Shown here in pieces: positions 33,591 through 42,773 of a DNA stretch of 64,000 nucleotides. Location: positions 16,359-80,358 of the forward strand of contig JAOPUX010000064.1 of NCBI GenBank assembly GCA_025963285.1, in the 5' to 3' direction. The notes beneath the pieces were generated by a model. It was not told where the DNA came from. It ran no database searches and saw only the letters and a program-made list of their open reading frames with translations. The DNA comes from Jatrophihabitans sp. GTDB lineage: Bacteria; Actinomycetota; Actinomycetes; Mycobacteriales; Jatrophihabitantaceae. How positions within the stretch are numbered: the stretch's first letter is position 1; each line of letters opens with the position of its first letter. Made by a program: the position numbers and the translations under genes.

Positions 33591-34868
33591 TCAGGCCGCA
33601 GGTGCGGCAGCCTCAAGGATCCGCAGGTGGACGACCTTCGGGCCGCGGATCTGGCCGACGCTCCACTCCATCGGCTGCGTCTCGTCCGTCACGAACGTCG
33701 GGAAACGCTTCACGAACTCCGACAGCGCGACCCGCATCTCCAGGCGAGCGAGGTTGGAGCCCAGGCACCGGTGCACGCCGAGGCCGAATGCGAAGTGTGG
33801 ATTCTTGGGCCGGTCGAACAGGAACTCCTCCGGCCGATCCCACACCGTCGGATCGACGTTCGCCGCCGGGAAGGGCAGCAACATCCAGTCGTTGGCCTTC
33901 ACCGGGCAGCCGTGGAGCTCGGTATCGGTCTCGACCTTGCGGGCCATCGTCACCGGCGCGTAGAGCCGCAGGAACTCTTCGATCGCGTTCGGCCACAGCT
34001 CCGGTTCTGCCACGAGCCGCGCGAGATGCTCGGGATGATTCCCCAGGTGCCACAGGCTGGAGCCGATGCTGCTCCACGTGGTGTCGATGCCGGCGACCAT
34101 CAGCAGGGCCATGTTGTGCAGGATGCGTTCGTCGCTGAACGGCTCGCCACGGTACTCACAGTTGATCAAGAAGGTGGTGAGATCGTCCTGCGGGTTCGCC
34201 CTGTGGTCGGCGACTCTGGCGGCCAGGTATCCGAACTCCTCCATCATCCGCGCCATCCGCTGCTCCGGCGGCTCGTTGATGTTCTCGAACCCCGCCTTCG
34301 TCCACTGCCGTAGCTGCTCGGCATCCTCGATCGGGAAGCCCAGCAGCTTGCAGGTCACGATCGTCGGGATGTGCTGGGCATAACGCTCCGCAGCATCGAA
34401 GGCTGTCGTGGTGCCGATCTCGTCGAGCAGGGTGATGCAGGCCTCGCGGATCTCGTCCTCCATGGCTGCGACCCGCTTGGGTGAGAAGTAAGGCAACATC
34501 GGTGCCTTCGCCTCGCGATGGTTCGGCGGGTCGCTGGTCAGCGGTGTGAGGTTAAGCGAATCGCCGATCTCGACCGGGTCCTGGCCGTCGATGCCGCGCA
34601 TGACGAGCGGACCGCGGTTGCTGAACGTCTCCGTGTCGTGGGCAATCCGCTGGACGTCGGCATGGGTGACAGGCAGCCATACCCCGCCGTAACGGTCACT
34701 GTGCGCGACAGGGCAGCCCTCTCGCAGGTCGGACCAGATCTGCCAGGTGTTGGGGTTGTACTGCGGGTCGGCATGGTCGAAGTCCGACTCCCAATTGGAA
34801 ACTGGACCGTACAGCGAGTCGTCATCGGCGATCGGCGAGGTCGCGGGTCCGTCGTAGGACATATGCAC
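33591..34868 (-). CDS. Cytochrome P450 (CYP), second copy
   Basis: A 425-residue soluble P450 with heme motif FGLGVHRCLGSNLARLE (Cys368) and I-helix AGIDTTWSSIG with the acid/threonine pair for oxygen activation. It lies downstream of the C-C hydrolase (34917) and the 3Fe-4S ferredoxin (35883) on the same strand, so its electron donor is probably that ferredoxin. The likely role is hydroxylation of a hydrophobic ring or side chain. It differs in length and sequence from the P450 at 13769. Confidence 0.94.
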   Translation of the reverse strand: MHMSYDGPATSPIADDDSLYGPVSNWESDFDHADPQYNPNTWQIWSDLREGCPVAHSDRYGGVWLPVTHADVQRIAHDTETFSNRGPLVMRGIDGQDPVEIGDSLNLTPLTSDPPNHREAKAPMLPYFSPKRVAAMEDEIREACITLLDEIGTTTAFDAAERYAQHIPTIVTCKLLGFPIEDAEQLRQWTKAGFENINEPPEQRMARMMEEFGYLAARVADHRANPQDDLTTFLINCEYRGEPFSDERILHNMALLMVAGIDTTWSSIGSSLWHLGNHPEHLARLVAEPELWPNAIEEFLRLYAPVTMARKVETDTELHGCPVKANDWMLLPFPAANVDPTVWDRPEEFLFDRPKNPHFAFGLGVHRCLGSNLARLEMRVALSEFVKRFPTFVTDETQPMEWSVGQIRGPKVVHLRILEAAAPAA

Positions 34869-34916
34869 TCCTGTGATTCGAGGTCTACGGCATTGGGCAG
34901 CCCACCCAGGGTGGAC

Positions 34917-35774
34917 TTAGGCGTGGGCGAGGAAGCTTGCGACTGCGCGATTGAATTCGTCGGCGTGCTCGAGCTGCGCCCAGTGCCCGCACTGGTTGAG
35001 CAGGAGCAGCCGCGAGTTCGGGATATGTGCCATGAGACGCAGTGCGTTCTCGTAGGGCAGCGTCCGGTCGTTGCGGCCGTGCACCACCAGCGTCGGGGTC
35101 TGGATCTCGGAGAGCCGCTGCTGAGCGTTGACCGCGGCCGAACCGGGGCCGGCCGGAGTGCCCTGCGCGATCGCGTCCAGGAAGTCCTTCAGGTGCTGCG
35201 GGTTCGCCAACGCGCTCTCGGAGCGCTCCTGGGCCAGCGCGTCGCTCGCAAACTTGGGGTCGTAGGCCATGACCGACACGAGTTCCTTGAAGTTCGCAGG
35301 GCTCGGGTCCCGGTAGGCCGCGAGCAGAACCCGCATTCCCTCGCTCCCGCGCGGGTCGCCACCAGCGAAGATGTTGGGGCCCGGACCGGGCGCGCCCATC
35401 GGGATCAGGTGGCTCAGGCGCTCGGGGTGCTCCACGGCGAACCGGAGCGCGGTCGCGCCGCCCATGGAGTTTCCAATCACCGCGACCCGATCGAGGCCGA
35501 GCTCGTCGAGCAACAGCCGGAGCGCCTCCACGTGATCGCGGTCGTCCGGCGGTGCGGCGTCGGACTTGCCCCAACCAGGCATGTCGACCGCGATCGCCCG
35601 ATACTCCGAACTCAGACCGGCGAGCGTCGTCTTGAAGTTCGACCACCCGGTCGCGCCGGGCCCGGACCCGTGCAACATCACCACCGGCTGCCCGGTGCCC
35701 ACCTCGTTGTAGTGGAGGCGCCACTTCTTGGTCTGCACGAAGTGGCTCGAATTGCTTTCCGTTAGATCTGACAC
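34917..35774 (-). CDS. Meta-cleavage product (C-C) hydrolase, BphD/HsaD type
   Basis: A 285-residue alpha/beta hydrolase that cuts the carbon-carbon bond of a ring-opened dienoate made by an extradiol dioxygenase. The family oxyanion motif HGSGPGATGWSNF is at residues 35-47; the triad is Ser103 (GNSMGG), Asp236 (GRNDR) and His264 (CGHWAQLEH). This matches the extradiol enzyme at 25489 as the next pathway step, although the two genes are 9 kb apart. It is between the ferredoxin and the P450, same strand. Confidence 0.93.
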   Translation of the reverse strand: MSDLTESNSSHFVQTKKWRLHYNEVGTGQPVVMLHGSGPGATGWSNFKTTLAGLSSEYRAIAVDMPGWGKSDAAPPDDRDHVEALRLLLDELGLDRVAVIGNSMGGATALRFAVEHPERLSHLIPMGAPGPGPNIFAGGDPRGSEGMRVLLAAYRDPSPANFKELVSVMAYDPKFASDALAQERSESALANPQHLKDFLDAIAQGTPAGPGSAAVNAQQRLSEIQTPTLVVHGRNDRTLPYENALRLMAHIPNSRLLLLNQCGHWAQLEHADEFNRAVASFLAHA

Positions 35775-35882
35775 CGTGAAATGGTCCCTTCGGTAGCGTG
35801 CTGTTGCGATGGTCTGCGGCGCGTGGGTCCGCAGGAACGGGTCCGTTCGGCAGCTAGCACAGGCGCGCCGCCGGTGCTGGGC

Positions 35883-36074
35883 CTAAGAGGTGATGGTGAT
35901 CGCGCCTTCGGGGCACTCGTCGGCCCCGGCCTGAGCATCGGATTCGCTACCCACCGGGACCTGGAGTTCGGTAAGCGAGCAGTACCCGTTGTCGTCGAGC
36001 TCGTACAGGTCCGGTGCGACGGCGTTGCACCGGGCGTGCCCCGTGCATTTGTCCTTGTCGACCAAGATCTTCAT
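35883..36074 (-). CDS. [3Fe-4S] ferredoxin (P450 partner type)
   Basis: A 63-residue ferredoxin with CTGHARC at residues 10-16 and the last ligand in CPEGAI. The second cysteine of a 4Fe-4S motif is replaced by histidine, as in single-cluster 3Fe-4S ferredoxins that feed actinobacterial P450s. The ATG at 36074 has AAGGAG seven bases upstream; the longer frame to 36383 is non-coding in appearance. First gene of the unit ferredoxin, C-C hydrolase, P450. Confidence 0.92.
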   Translation of the reverse strand: MKILVDKDKCTGHARCNAVAPDLYELDDNGYCSLTELQVPVGSESDAQAGADECPEGAITITS

Positions 36075-36403
36075 CCCAAAGCTCCTTCGTACAAAGCGTC
36101 GATTGTGCTGGTGCGGCCCGTCGATGGTCAGCATCGTGACCCCGCAGGCCCTACGTCTGCTCTGCCGTTCCGTTACACGGCACGTGATCGTGCGGAGCAG
36201 GGTGCTGAGCCCGAGCCAAATCCCGAGTCGGCAGCGTGATCGAGCATGGCCGGTCCGCGCCGGGTGAGCAAAAGGCCTCTCGCGATCACCGGGCCCAAAC
36301 CGCTTCCAGGCAACTCCCGTTCCACACCCCGGAACGGACTCGGCACGCTGCCGCCGACGGAGCACCACGATCAGCCTCCGCACCTACCGCCGAGGAGACA
36401 CAC
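36075..36403. other. Divergent intergenic region, 329 bp
   Basis: No gene seen. It separates the ferredoxin and the APH-type kinase, so it should hold two promoters. Two inverted repeats stand out: GGTCA-N6-TGACC (36126-36141) and GCACG-N4-CGTGC (36180-36193). Neither matches the 13-bp dyad found in the first third of the window. Confidence 0.5.
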
Positions 36404-37486
36404 ATGCCAGTCGACGTTCAACGGACCGCCAGCGATGTCCGCGACGGCGTTCGCATCTGGCTCGCCGAGCAACTGCATCCCGTCACCAATCTCGAAGTTT
36501 CCGAACTTTCAAGCACTGACGGCGGCCTGTCCAGCGAGATGTATTTCTTCTCCGCGTCGTGGCGAGACGCCGCGGGCAACGACCGCGACCAGGAGTTCGT
36601 GATTCGTATCCGTCCCGACAATCACCAGGTCATCCCTGACCCGGACGCGATCTTTCAGTACGAGCTGATGAAGCGGATTGGCGAGCAGTCATCGGTTCCC
36701 GTACCCCGTGTCTGGTTCGCGGAGCCGGACGCTACGACGATTGGCTCACCGTTCTTCGTGATGGAGCGGGTTCCTGGCACCCTCTTCCAGCCCGGCAGCG
36801 GTACGGCCTGGACGCCCGAGCAGCTCGCCACGCTCTACGACAACGGGCTGGCGATGCTCGCCGACCTCCACCGGATCGATCCGAACGACGGGTTCGAGTT
36901 CGTCGGTTGGCCCGGCGAGACCGCCTTGGACGGCGTGCTCGCCCAGGCGACCCGCTGGTACACATGGACGAAGGCCGGACGTGATCTCGGCATCCTCGAC
37001 GTGGCCTTCGAGTGGGTGAAGGCCAACCGGCCGCACACCACCGACAGCAGCATCTGCTGGGGTGATGCGCGGCCCGGCAACATCCTGGTCAACGACGACC
37101 TGAGCCTGGCAGCGGTGCTCGACTGGGAGATGGCGGTCCTCGCGCCGCCGGAGGCCGATCTCGGATGGTGGTTGCTCTTCGAGCGGGCCGCCTACGAGGG
37201 CTTCGGTCTACCGAAGCCGGCCGGCGTGCCGACGCGTGATGAGACCATCGCGATCTATGAGCGACACCTCGGTCGTTCGGCACGCGACGTCAGGTACTAC
37301 GAGATCCTGGCCGGTCTGCGTCTCGGCATCATCAGTGTCCGGTTGCTCGATCTCAACGGCTACGGCGACCTGGGCGCGCCGTGGACGCTAGAGGAGACCG
37401 ACGACAAGAAGATCGTGAATTGCCCGTTCACCCGCGTGCTCGCCGAGTGGCTCGGCTGTGACGTCTACGGCCGTCCCCTCGCCTGA
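36404..37486 (+). CDS. APH-family phosphotransferase (ACAD10/11 kinase-like)
   Basis: A 360-residue kinase-fold protein of the aminoglycoside phosphotransferase family, which in catabolic clusters is unrelated to drug resistance. The catalytic loop reads ICWGDARPGNIL: the HGD histidine is tryptophan, the aspartate and asparagine are kept; the metal aspartate is in VLDWEMA. The related domain of human ACAD10/ACAD11 phosphorylates 4-hydroxyacyl-CoAs so that the group can be eliminated. A similar dehydration step would fit an operon with CoA-transferases. A GAGGAG site precedes the ATG at 36404. Confidence 0.85.
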   Translation: MPVDVQRTASDVRDGVRIWLAEQLHPVTNLEVSELSSTDGGLSSEMYFFSASWRDAAGNDRDQEFVIRIRPDNHQVIPDPDAIFQYELMKRIGEQSSVPVPRVWFAEPDATTIGSPFFVMERVPGTLFQPGSGTAWTPEQLATLYDNGLAMLADLHRIDPNDGFEFVGWPGETALDGVLAQATRWYTWTKAGRDLGILDVAFEWVKANRPHTTDSSICWGDARPGNILVNDDLSLAAVLDWEMAVLAPPEADLGWWLLFERAAYEGFGLPKPAGVPTRDETIAIYERHLGRSARDVRYYEILAGLRLGIISVRLLDLNGYGDLGAPWTLEETDDKKIVNCPFTRVLAEWLGCDVYGRPLA

Positions 37487-37554
37487 GAGCCACCCATCTC
37501 GCGGATCCCCGATCACGGCGGTCCGGACAAACCATTGAAGAGAGGCAGATCCGG

Positions 37555-38604
37555 ATGGCTGATGTCAGCCTGCTCGGTTCCTACGTGATTCCCGGCCCGT
37601 CCACCGAAGCACGGCGGGCCGTTGCGGAGGCTCAGGCCGCCGACCGGCTCGGCATGGGCGCGGTGTGGGAGTCGGAGCTACAGAGCATCGTGAAGGACGC
37701 AGGCGCGATCTGCGGCTATCTGGGTCACGCGACCGAGAACATCCGAATCGGCACGAGCATCACCCATCTGACCCTGCGGCACCCCATGATCCAGGCTTCA
37801 TGGGGCGCCACCATGCAGGCCCTGACCGGCAACCGCTACGAGTTCGGCTTCGGCCGGTCGTTCAAGATGCTCTTCGCCAGTTACGGGGCGCCAGCCCCGA
37901 CCCTGCAGATGATGGCTGACTACGCGATGATTCTGCGCCAGATCTGGCGCGGCGAGCCCGTCACCTACGACGGGCCAGCGGGCAAGTACACCGACATGGT
38001 CTTTCGAGACCGGCCCGACGACCTCGTCCCACCGCCGATGCATCTCGCCGCGATCGGGCCCAAGACCCTCGAGCTCGCCGGGCGGCACTTCGACGGCGTG
38101 TTCTTCCACCCGTTCATGACCCCCCGGGCCGTCGCCGCCAAGGCCAAGATCGTCCGCGATTCGGCCGAGCGAGCCGGTCGCGATCCCTCGTCGCTGAAGA
38201 TCTATCACGAGCTGGTCACCGCGCCCGACATGGAGCAGGAGGAGATCGACGAGGTGGTAGGTGCGCGGATCGCGGCCTACTTCTCGATGCCGGGACTCGG
38301 CGACCTGATCCTGGACGCGAACGGATGGGACGGGTCGCGCCTGGACGCCTACCGCGAGACCCTGGCCAGCAGCATCGCCGCAAATGAGAGCGGCGAGCGA
38401 AAGCTCTCCGGCCGAAAGCTCTACATCGACGCCGGCAAGCACTTCCCACCCGAATGGATCGCCGAGTCGGCAGTCGTCGGCACGGCCAGCGAGTGCGCGG
38501 AAGGGATCACCCGGTTCATTGACGCTGGTGCCGACGAGGTCATCCTGCACGGCGTCACGGCAGACCGGCTCGGGCCGACGACGACCGCCTTCGCCAAGCT
38601 CTAG
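37555..38604 (+). CDS. LLM-class F420-dependent oxidoreductase
   Basis: A 349-residue luciferase-like TIM-barrel enzyme, probably F420-dependent. Typical segments are IRIGTSITHLTLRHP, NRYEFGFGRSFKML and GADEVILHG near the end. It is 68 bp after the kinase and 30 bp before fdxA on the same strand. Reduction of a double bond or oxidation of an alcohol in the pathway is possible. It is not closely similar to the LLM protein at 1321-2211. Confidence 0.87.
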   Translation: MADVSLLGSYVIPGPSTEARRAVAEAQAADRLGMGAVWESELQSIVKDAGAICGYLGHATENIRIGTSITHLTLRHPMIQASWGATMQALTGNRYEFGFGRSFKMLFASYGAPAPTLQMMADYAMILRQIWRGEPVTYDGPAGKYTDMVFRDRPDDLVPPPMHLAAIGPKTLELAGRHFDGVFFHPFMTPRAVAAKAKIVRDSAERAGRDPSSLKIYHELVTAPDMEQEEIDEVVGARIAAYFSMPGLGDLILDANGWDGSRLDAYRETLASSIAANESGERKLSGRKLYIDAGKHFPPEWIAESAVVGTASECAEGITRFIDAGADEVILHGVTADRLGPTTTAFAKL

Positions 38605-38634
38605 ACCCGAGCCGAACTTCTTCAGGGGTAGATC

Positions 38635-38964
38635 GTGACGTACGTAATCGGACTGAACTGCGTTGATACGAAGGACCGAACCTGCATCGAACACTGCCCG
38701 GTCGACTGCATCTACGAGGGCGACCGGATGCTCTACATCCACCCCGAGGAGTGCATCGACTGCGGCGCGTGCGAGCCGGTCTGCCCGGTCGACGCGATCG
38801 TCTACGAGTCCGATGCCACGGACGGCGACCTAGTGTTCGCCGAGGCGGCCCGCACGCTCTTCGAGGCGCTCGGCTCCCCGGGCGGCTCGGCCAAGACCGG
38901 GTTGGTTCCCGATCCTGACGTCATCGCAGAGCTGCCCCCGAAGCCGGCCAGGGCGTCGAATTGA
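38635..38964 (+). CDS. fdxA: Seven-iron type ferredoxin (FdxA-like)
   Basis: A 109-residue ferredoxin close to mycobacterial FdxA. The N-terminus MTYVIGLNCVDTKDRTC is followed by CPVDCIYEG and the 4Fe-4S motif CIDCGACEPVCPVDAI. The start codon is GTG with AGGGG upstream. The C-terminal 40 residues are the usual low-complexity tail. It overlaps the FprA-type reductase start by 4 bp (TTGA), so the two make an electron transfer pair for the P450s or oxygenases of the cluster. Confidence 0.92.
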   Translation: MTYVIGLNCVDTKDRTCIEHCPVDCIYEGDRMLYIHPEECIDCGACEPVCPVDAIVYESDATDGDLVFAEAARTLFEALGSPGGSAKTGLVPDPDVIAELPPKPARASN

Positions 38965-40310
38965 ACGGCCTGGACAAGGTGGACGAGCTACGAGTTGCCG
39001 TGATCGGCTCTGGCCCCGCGGGTCTCTACGCGGCGTCTGCGCTCACCGACCTCGACAACGTCTCGGTGGATGTCATCGATCGCCTGCCCACCCCGTTCGG
39101 TCTCGTGCGATACGGCGTGGCGCCGGACCACTTCAAGATCAAGTCTGTTGCCGACACCCTGCGAAAGGTGTTGCAACGCGATCGGGTGCGCTTCCTCGGC
39201 AACGTCACCTTCGGCGTCGATCTCTCGATCGCCGACCTCCACCAGCACTACGACGCCTTCGTCGTCGCCAACGGAGCGGCCCTGGATCGGCGCCTCGGCG
39301 TCCCCGGCGAGGACCTCTCCGGCAGCTTCTCGGCAACCGACTTCGTCGCCTGGTACAGCGGCCACCCTGACACCGCCATCGAGCGGTTCAGCCTGGCCGC
39401 GCGCGCGGTAGCCGTCATCGGGGTCGGCAATGTCGCCGTCGACATCGTCCGGATCCTGGCCAAGACGGCTGCCGAGCTGCGGGCGACCGACATGCCCGAC
39501 ACCGTGCTGGACGTGCTGGCCGCCAGCCAGCTCGAGGACCTGCACCTCATCGGCCGCAGGGGGCCCGCCTACGCAAAGTTCACGACCAAGGAGCTTCGAG
39601 AGCTGGGCGAACTGACGAACGCCGATGTGATCGTCGATCCCGATGACCTCGTGGTCGACGACGAGGCCCGCGCCGTTCTCGACGGCAGCCCTAACGCCCG
39701 ACGCAACCTCGAGGTCCTCGAGGCCTGGGCACAGCGGGAGCCGTCGGGACGACCGCGGCGCATCCACCTGCGGTTCGGGCTGAGCCCCGTCGAGATCACC
39801 GGCGCCCGCGAGGTCGACGGCATCGTGCTCACCGGCAGGGCCGGCAGCGGCAACACCGTGCTTCCGGTCCAGATGGTGCTACGCGCCATCGGCTACCGGG
39901 GCAGCGCTGTCCCGGGACTTCCCTTCGACGACGAGCGCGGAGTCATTCCCAACGATGCGGGACGCATCCTGCGCGACGGCGTGCCCAGCGATCGGGAGTA
40001 CGTGGCCGGATGGATCAAGCGCGGCCCGACCGGCGTCATCGGCACGAACAAGGGCGACGCCACGGAGACGGTGCGCAGCCTCCTCGAGGACGGACCCGGG
40101 CGGCGGGCGCGGGCGAGCGAGCGACGCCCCGACGCCATCCTCGACCTCCTGCGCAGCCGATCGGTGCACGTCGTGGACCAGCGCGGCTGGGATGCAATCG
40201 ACCGAAACGAGATCGCGCGCGGGCTGGCACGCGATGCCGAGCGGGTGAAGATCGCTGAGCTGCACCTGCTCCTCGCTGCGGCACTGCAGGGGCAGAACGA
40301 ATCACCCTGA
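38961..40310 (+). CDS. fprA: FprA-type ferredoxin-NADP reductase
   Basis: A 449-residue adrenodoxin-reductase-like flavoprotein that passes electrons from NADPH to ferredoxin. Seen are the FAD motif VIGSGPAGLYAA, DRLPTPFGLVRYGVAPDHF, the NADP motif VIGVGNVAVDIVRIL and RRGPAYAKFTTKELRE, ending with the region YVAGWIKRGPTGVIGTNKGD. It begins with a TTG that overlaps the fdxA stop. Mycobacterial FprA and FprB have this same partner. It likely serves the two P450s in the window. Confidence 0.93.
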   Translation: MNGLDKVDELRVAVIGSGPAGLYAASALTDLDNVSVDVIDRLPTPFGLVRYGVAPDHFKIKSVADTLRKVLQRDRVRFLGNVTFGVDLSIADLHQHYDAFVVANGAALDRRLGVPGEDLSGSFSATDFVAWYSGHPDTAIERFSLAARAVAVIGVGNVAVDIVRILAKTAAELRATDMPDTVLDVLAASQLEDLHLIGRRGPAYAKFTTKELRELGELTNADVIVDPDDLVVDDEARAVLDGSPNARRNLEVLEAWAQREPSGRPRRIHLRFGLSPVEITGAREVDGIVLTGRAGSGNTVLPVQMVLRAIGYRGSAVPGLPFDDERGVIPNDAGRILRDGVPSDREYVAGWIKRGPTGVIGTNKGDATETVRSLLEDGPGRRARASERRPDAILDLLRSRSVHVVDQRGWDAIDRNEIARGLARDAERVKIAELHLLLAAALQGQNESP

Positions 40311-40318
40311 CGCCCGCC

Positions 40319-40349
40319 GGACGTGCCTGTCTCACGGGACGGCACGTCC
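40319..40349 (+). terminator. Hairpin after fprA
   Basis: GGACGTGCC (40319-40327) pairs with GGCACGTCC (40341-40349), with an inner GTC/GAC pairing. It lies between fprA and the fused CoA-transferase, so it may only partly reduce read-through. Confidence 0.5.
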
Positions 40350-40415
40350 TCGTTGTCGCGGGCAGCGCCAGGGTGAGAGCGTTCAGGCCACCGACCACCC
40401 CCAGGAGCATCCTCG

Positions 40416-42773
40416 ATGACGGACGCCAACGTCTCCAACACCCCCAACGGCCCTCTCGGCTGGCTGCGCGTCGTCGATCTCGCCGATCTGCGCGGATCCA
40501 TGTGCGGCCGTATCCTCGCCGACCTCGGAGCCGACGTGATCCACGTGGAGCGACCGGGGACACCGGCCGAGACGATCACCTCTACGGCGTACCGCTACCG
40601 CAACGCCAACAAGCGGGGGACGACACTGGACCTCGGCTCGATCGCGGGTGACGACCGTCTGCACGTGCTGCTGAGCGACGCCGACGTCCTGATCGAGAAC
40701 TTCGACCTGTCCGAGCGCGCGTCGCTCGGGCTCGCGCCCGACGTGGTGGCCACCCGGTACCCGCAGCTCGTCCACATCGCGCTCACCGACCTCGGGCTGA
40801 GTGGCCCCCGCGCCGGATGGCACCTCGAGGCACTGCCCGCCCTTGCATCGTCCGGGGCGCTGTTCGCCTCCGGTCCGCTCGAGTTCCCACCATGCAACGC
40901 GCCTGGATACGTGGCCCACGACTGCGCCTCCCTGTACGGCGCCATCGCGGCCGTGGCCGGCGTCCTCGACCGCGCCCGCAACGGCGCCGGGCAACTGTTC
41001 GAGATCTCCACCCAGGAGGCGGCGCTGCACGCGACCGTCCCGTGGTCGATCCCGCTGCGCGACTACCAGCGTTTCATCCCGGAGCTTCCGGCCGAAGGCA
41101 AGCGCAACGGCGATGGCACCTACTGGGTGCTGCCCGCCTCCGACGGGTATGTCCGCACCGTCCCGGGCACCAACCGGCACTGGGACGGCTTCGTGAAGCT
41201 CCTCGGTTCACCCGAGGCGCTGCTTGACGAGGCCTGGCACGATCGCGGTTTCCGCATCATGAACAGCGACGTCGTCCGGATGGTCGCGCAGGACTCGATG
41301 ACCGACCGGACCCGCGAGCAGCTCTTCGAGGAGTCGCTGGGCCTCGCCCCGCTGGGCATCATGCAGACGGTCCGCGAGTTCGTCGACCACCCACAGACCA
41401 AGCACCGGAAGTTCTTCATCGAGACCGGTTTCGAGGGAATCGGCGATGCACCCTTCGCCCGGCACCCCGTCAACCTCGCGGCTACGCCTGCCTCGATCCG
41501 ACGCGCCGCCCCGGCTCCCGGCGAGGACGCCGAGGGCTTCGCGCCGCGCACCGAGCAGGGCGCAGCGAAGGTCGCGGCCGACACCGGATACCTGCTGTCC
41601 GGTCTGCGCGTCATCGAGATCACCGCGGGTCAGCTCGTGCCCGAGCTCTGCGGCATGCTCTCCGACTTCGGGGCCGACATCATCAAGATCGAGTCGCGGG
41701 CGCACCCCGATCTGCTCCGTGGCGTCAATGAGGCGACCATGAACAAGGGGTTCGCCTTCAACACCGGCGGCCGCGGTCGGCGCAGCGTAGCCATCGACCT
41801 CACGAACCCTGAGGGCCGGGAACTCGCCAAGCAGCTGTGCGCGGACGCCGACATCATCGCCGAGAACCAGCGCGGCGGAGTCCTCGACCGGCTCGGGCTC
41901 AGCTACGACGAGATCAAGAAGATCAACCCGGACATCATCTACGTCTCCTCCCAGGGCTACGGCCGAGGCGGGCCGTTCGGTGAGATGCAGGCATACGGGC
42001 CGCTCAACGCAGGATTCGCCGGAGCCCACCTCATGTGGAACCACCCGGAGGCGCCGTACCCGAGCGGCACCACGCTGACGTACCCGGACGCCATCGGCGG
42101 CAAGCTGCTCACCGTTGCCGTCCTTGCCGCCCTGAACCATCGCGCTGCCACCGGCGAGGGGCAATACCTGGAGATGGCGCAGACCGAACTCGTCGCCTAC
42201 TTCTTCGGGCAGGCCTACCTCGACGCGGCGCAGGCCGGGGCCGACCCGGTTCCACTCGGCAACCGAAACCCGGACGCGGCGCCGCACGGCGTCTACCCGT
42301 CAGCCGGGGACGACGAATGGGTCGCCATCGCCGTAGCCGACGACTCCGCTTGGGACAGCCTCTGCAAGACCCTCGGCTGGGAGGATGGCTGGGCGCAGTG
42401 GCCACTGAGCCGCCGGCTCGCTGAACAGGATCACATCGACGAGCGGCTGTCGGCGTGGACCCGCACGCTCGACAAGGGCAGGGCTGCCGAGCTCCTCCAG
42501 GAGAACGGCGTATCAGCCATGCCCGTGATGGGTCCCGACGACCAGCACGCGGATCCGCATCTCACCGAGCGCGAGTACATCATCGAGCTCATCCACCCCG
42601 AGGTCGGGCCCGAGCACTATGCCGGCAACCCGATCCGGCCGAGTCGGCTACCCATGCGGGTCGGAGCCAGCGCTCCCGGGCTGGGTCAGCACACGGCCGA
42701 GATCCTCAAAGAGGTCCTTGGCCTCGACGAGCCCACGATCGACGACCTAGTCGTCCGCGGCGTGTGCCGCTGA
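40416..42773 (+). CDS. Double-domain CaiB/BaiF CoA-transferase (fusion)
   Basis: A 785-residue protein made of two complete family III CoA-transferase units. Unit 1 (about 1-390) starts at LRVVDLADLRGSMCGRILA and keeps an aspartate at the catalytic place (VAHDCASLYGAI). Unit 2 (about 395-785) starts at LRVIEITAGQLVPELCGML and keeps one in YPDAIGGKLL. Single-unit members form interlocked homodimers, so the fusion may be a built-in heterodimer. It would transfer CoA onto a pathway acid. Its stop overlaps the next ATG (TGATG). Confidence 0.9.
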   Translation: MTDANVSNTPNGPLGWLRVVDLADLRGSMCGRILADLGADVIHVERPGTPAETITSTAYRYRNANKRGTTLDLGSIAGDDRLHVLLSDADVLIENFDLSERASLGLAPDVVATRYPQLVHIALTDLGLSGPRAGWHLEALPALASSGALFASGPLEFPPCNAPGYVAHDCASLYGAIAAVAGVLDRARNGAGQLFEISTQEAALHATVPWSIPLRDYQRFIPELPAEGKRNGDGTYWVLPASDGYVRTVPGTNRHWDGFVKLLGSPEALLDEAWHDRGFRIMNSDVVRMVAQDSMTDRTREQLFEESLGLAPLGIMQTVREFVDHPQTKHRKFFIETGFEGIGDAPFARHPVNLAATPASIRRAAPAPGEDAEGFAPRTEQGAAKVAADTGYLLSGLRVIEITAGQLVPELCGMLSDFGADIIKIESRAHPDLLRGVNEATMNKGFAFNTGGRGRRSVAIDLTNPEGRELAKQLCADADIIAENQRGGVLDRLGLSYDEIKKINPDIIYVSSQGYGRGGPFGEMQAYGPLNAGFAGAHLMWNHPEAPYPSGTTLTYPDAIGGKLLTVAVLAALNHRAATGEGQYLEMAQTELVAYFFGQAYLDAAQAGADPVPLGNRNPDAAPHGVYPSAGDDEWVAIAVADDSAWDSLCKTLGWEDGWAQWPLSRRLAEQDHIDERLSAWTRTLDKGRAAELLQENGVSAMPVMGPDDQHADPHLTEREYIIELIHPEVGPEHYAGNPIRPSRLPMRVGASAPGLGQHTAEILKEVLGLDEPTIDDLVVRGVCR

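Noticed and set aside
36404..37486. Aminoglycoside resistance kinase
   Set aside because: APH fold is shared, but the catalytic loop and operon with ferredoxin, FprA and CoA-transferase point to catabolism.
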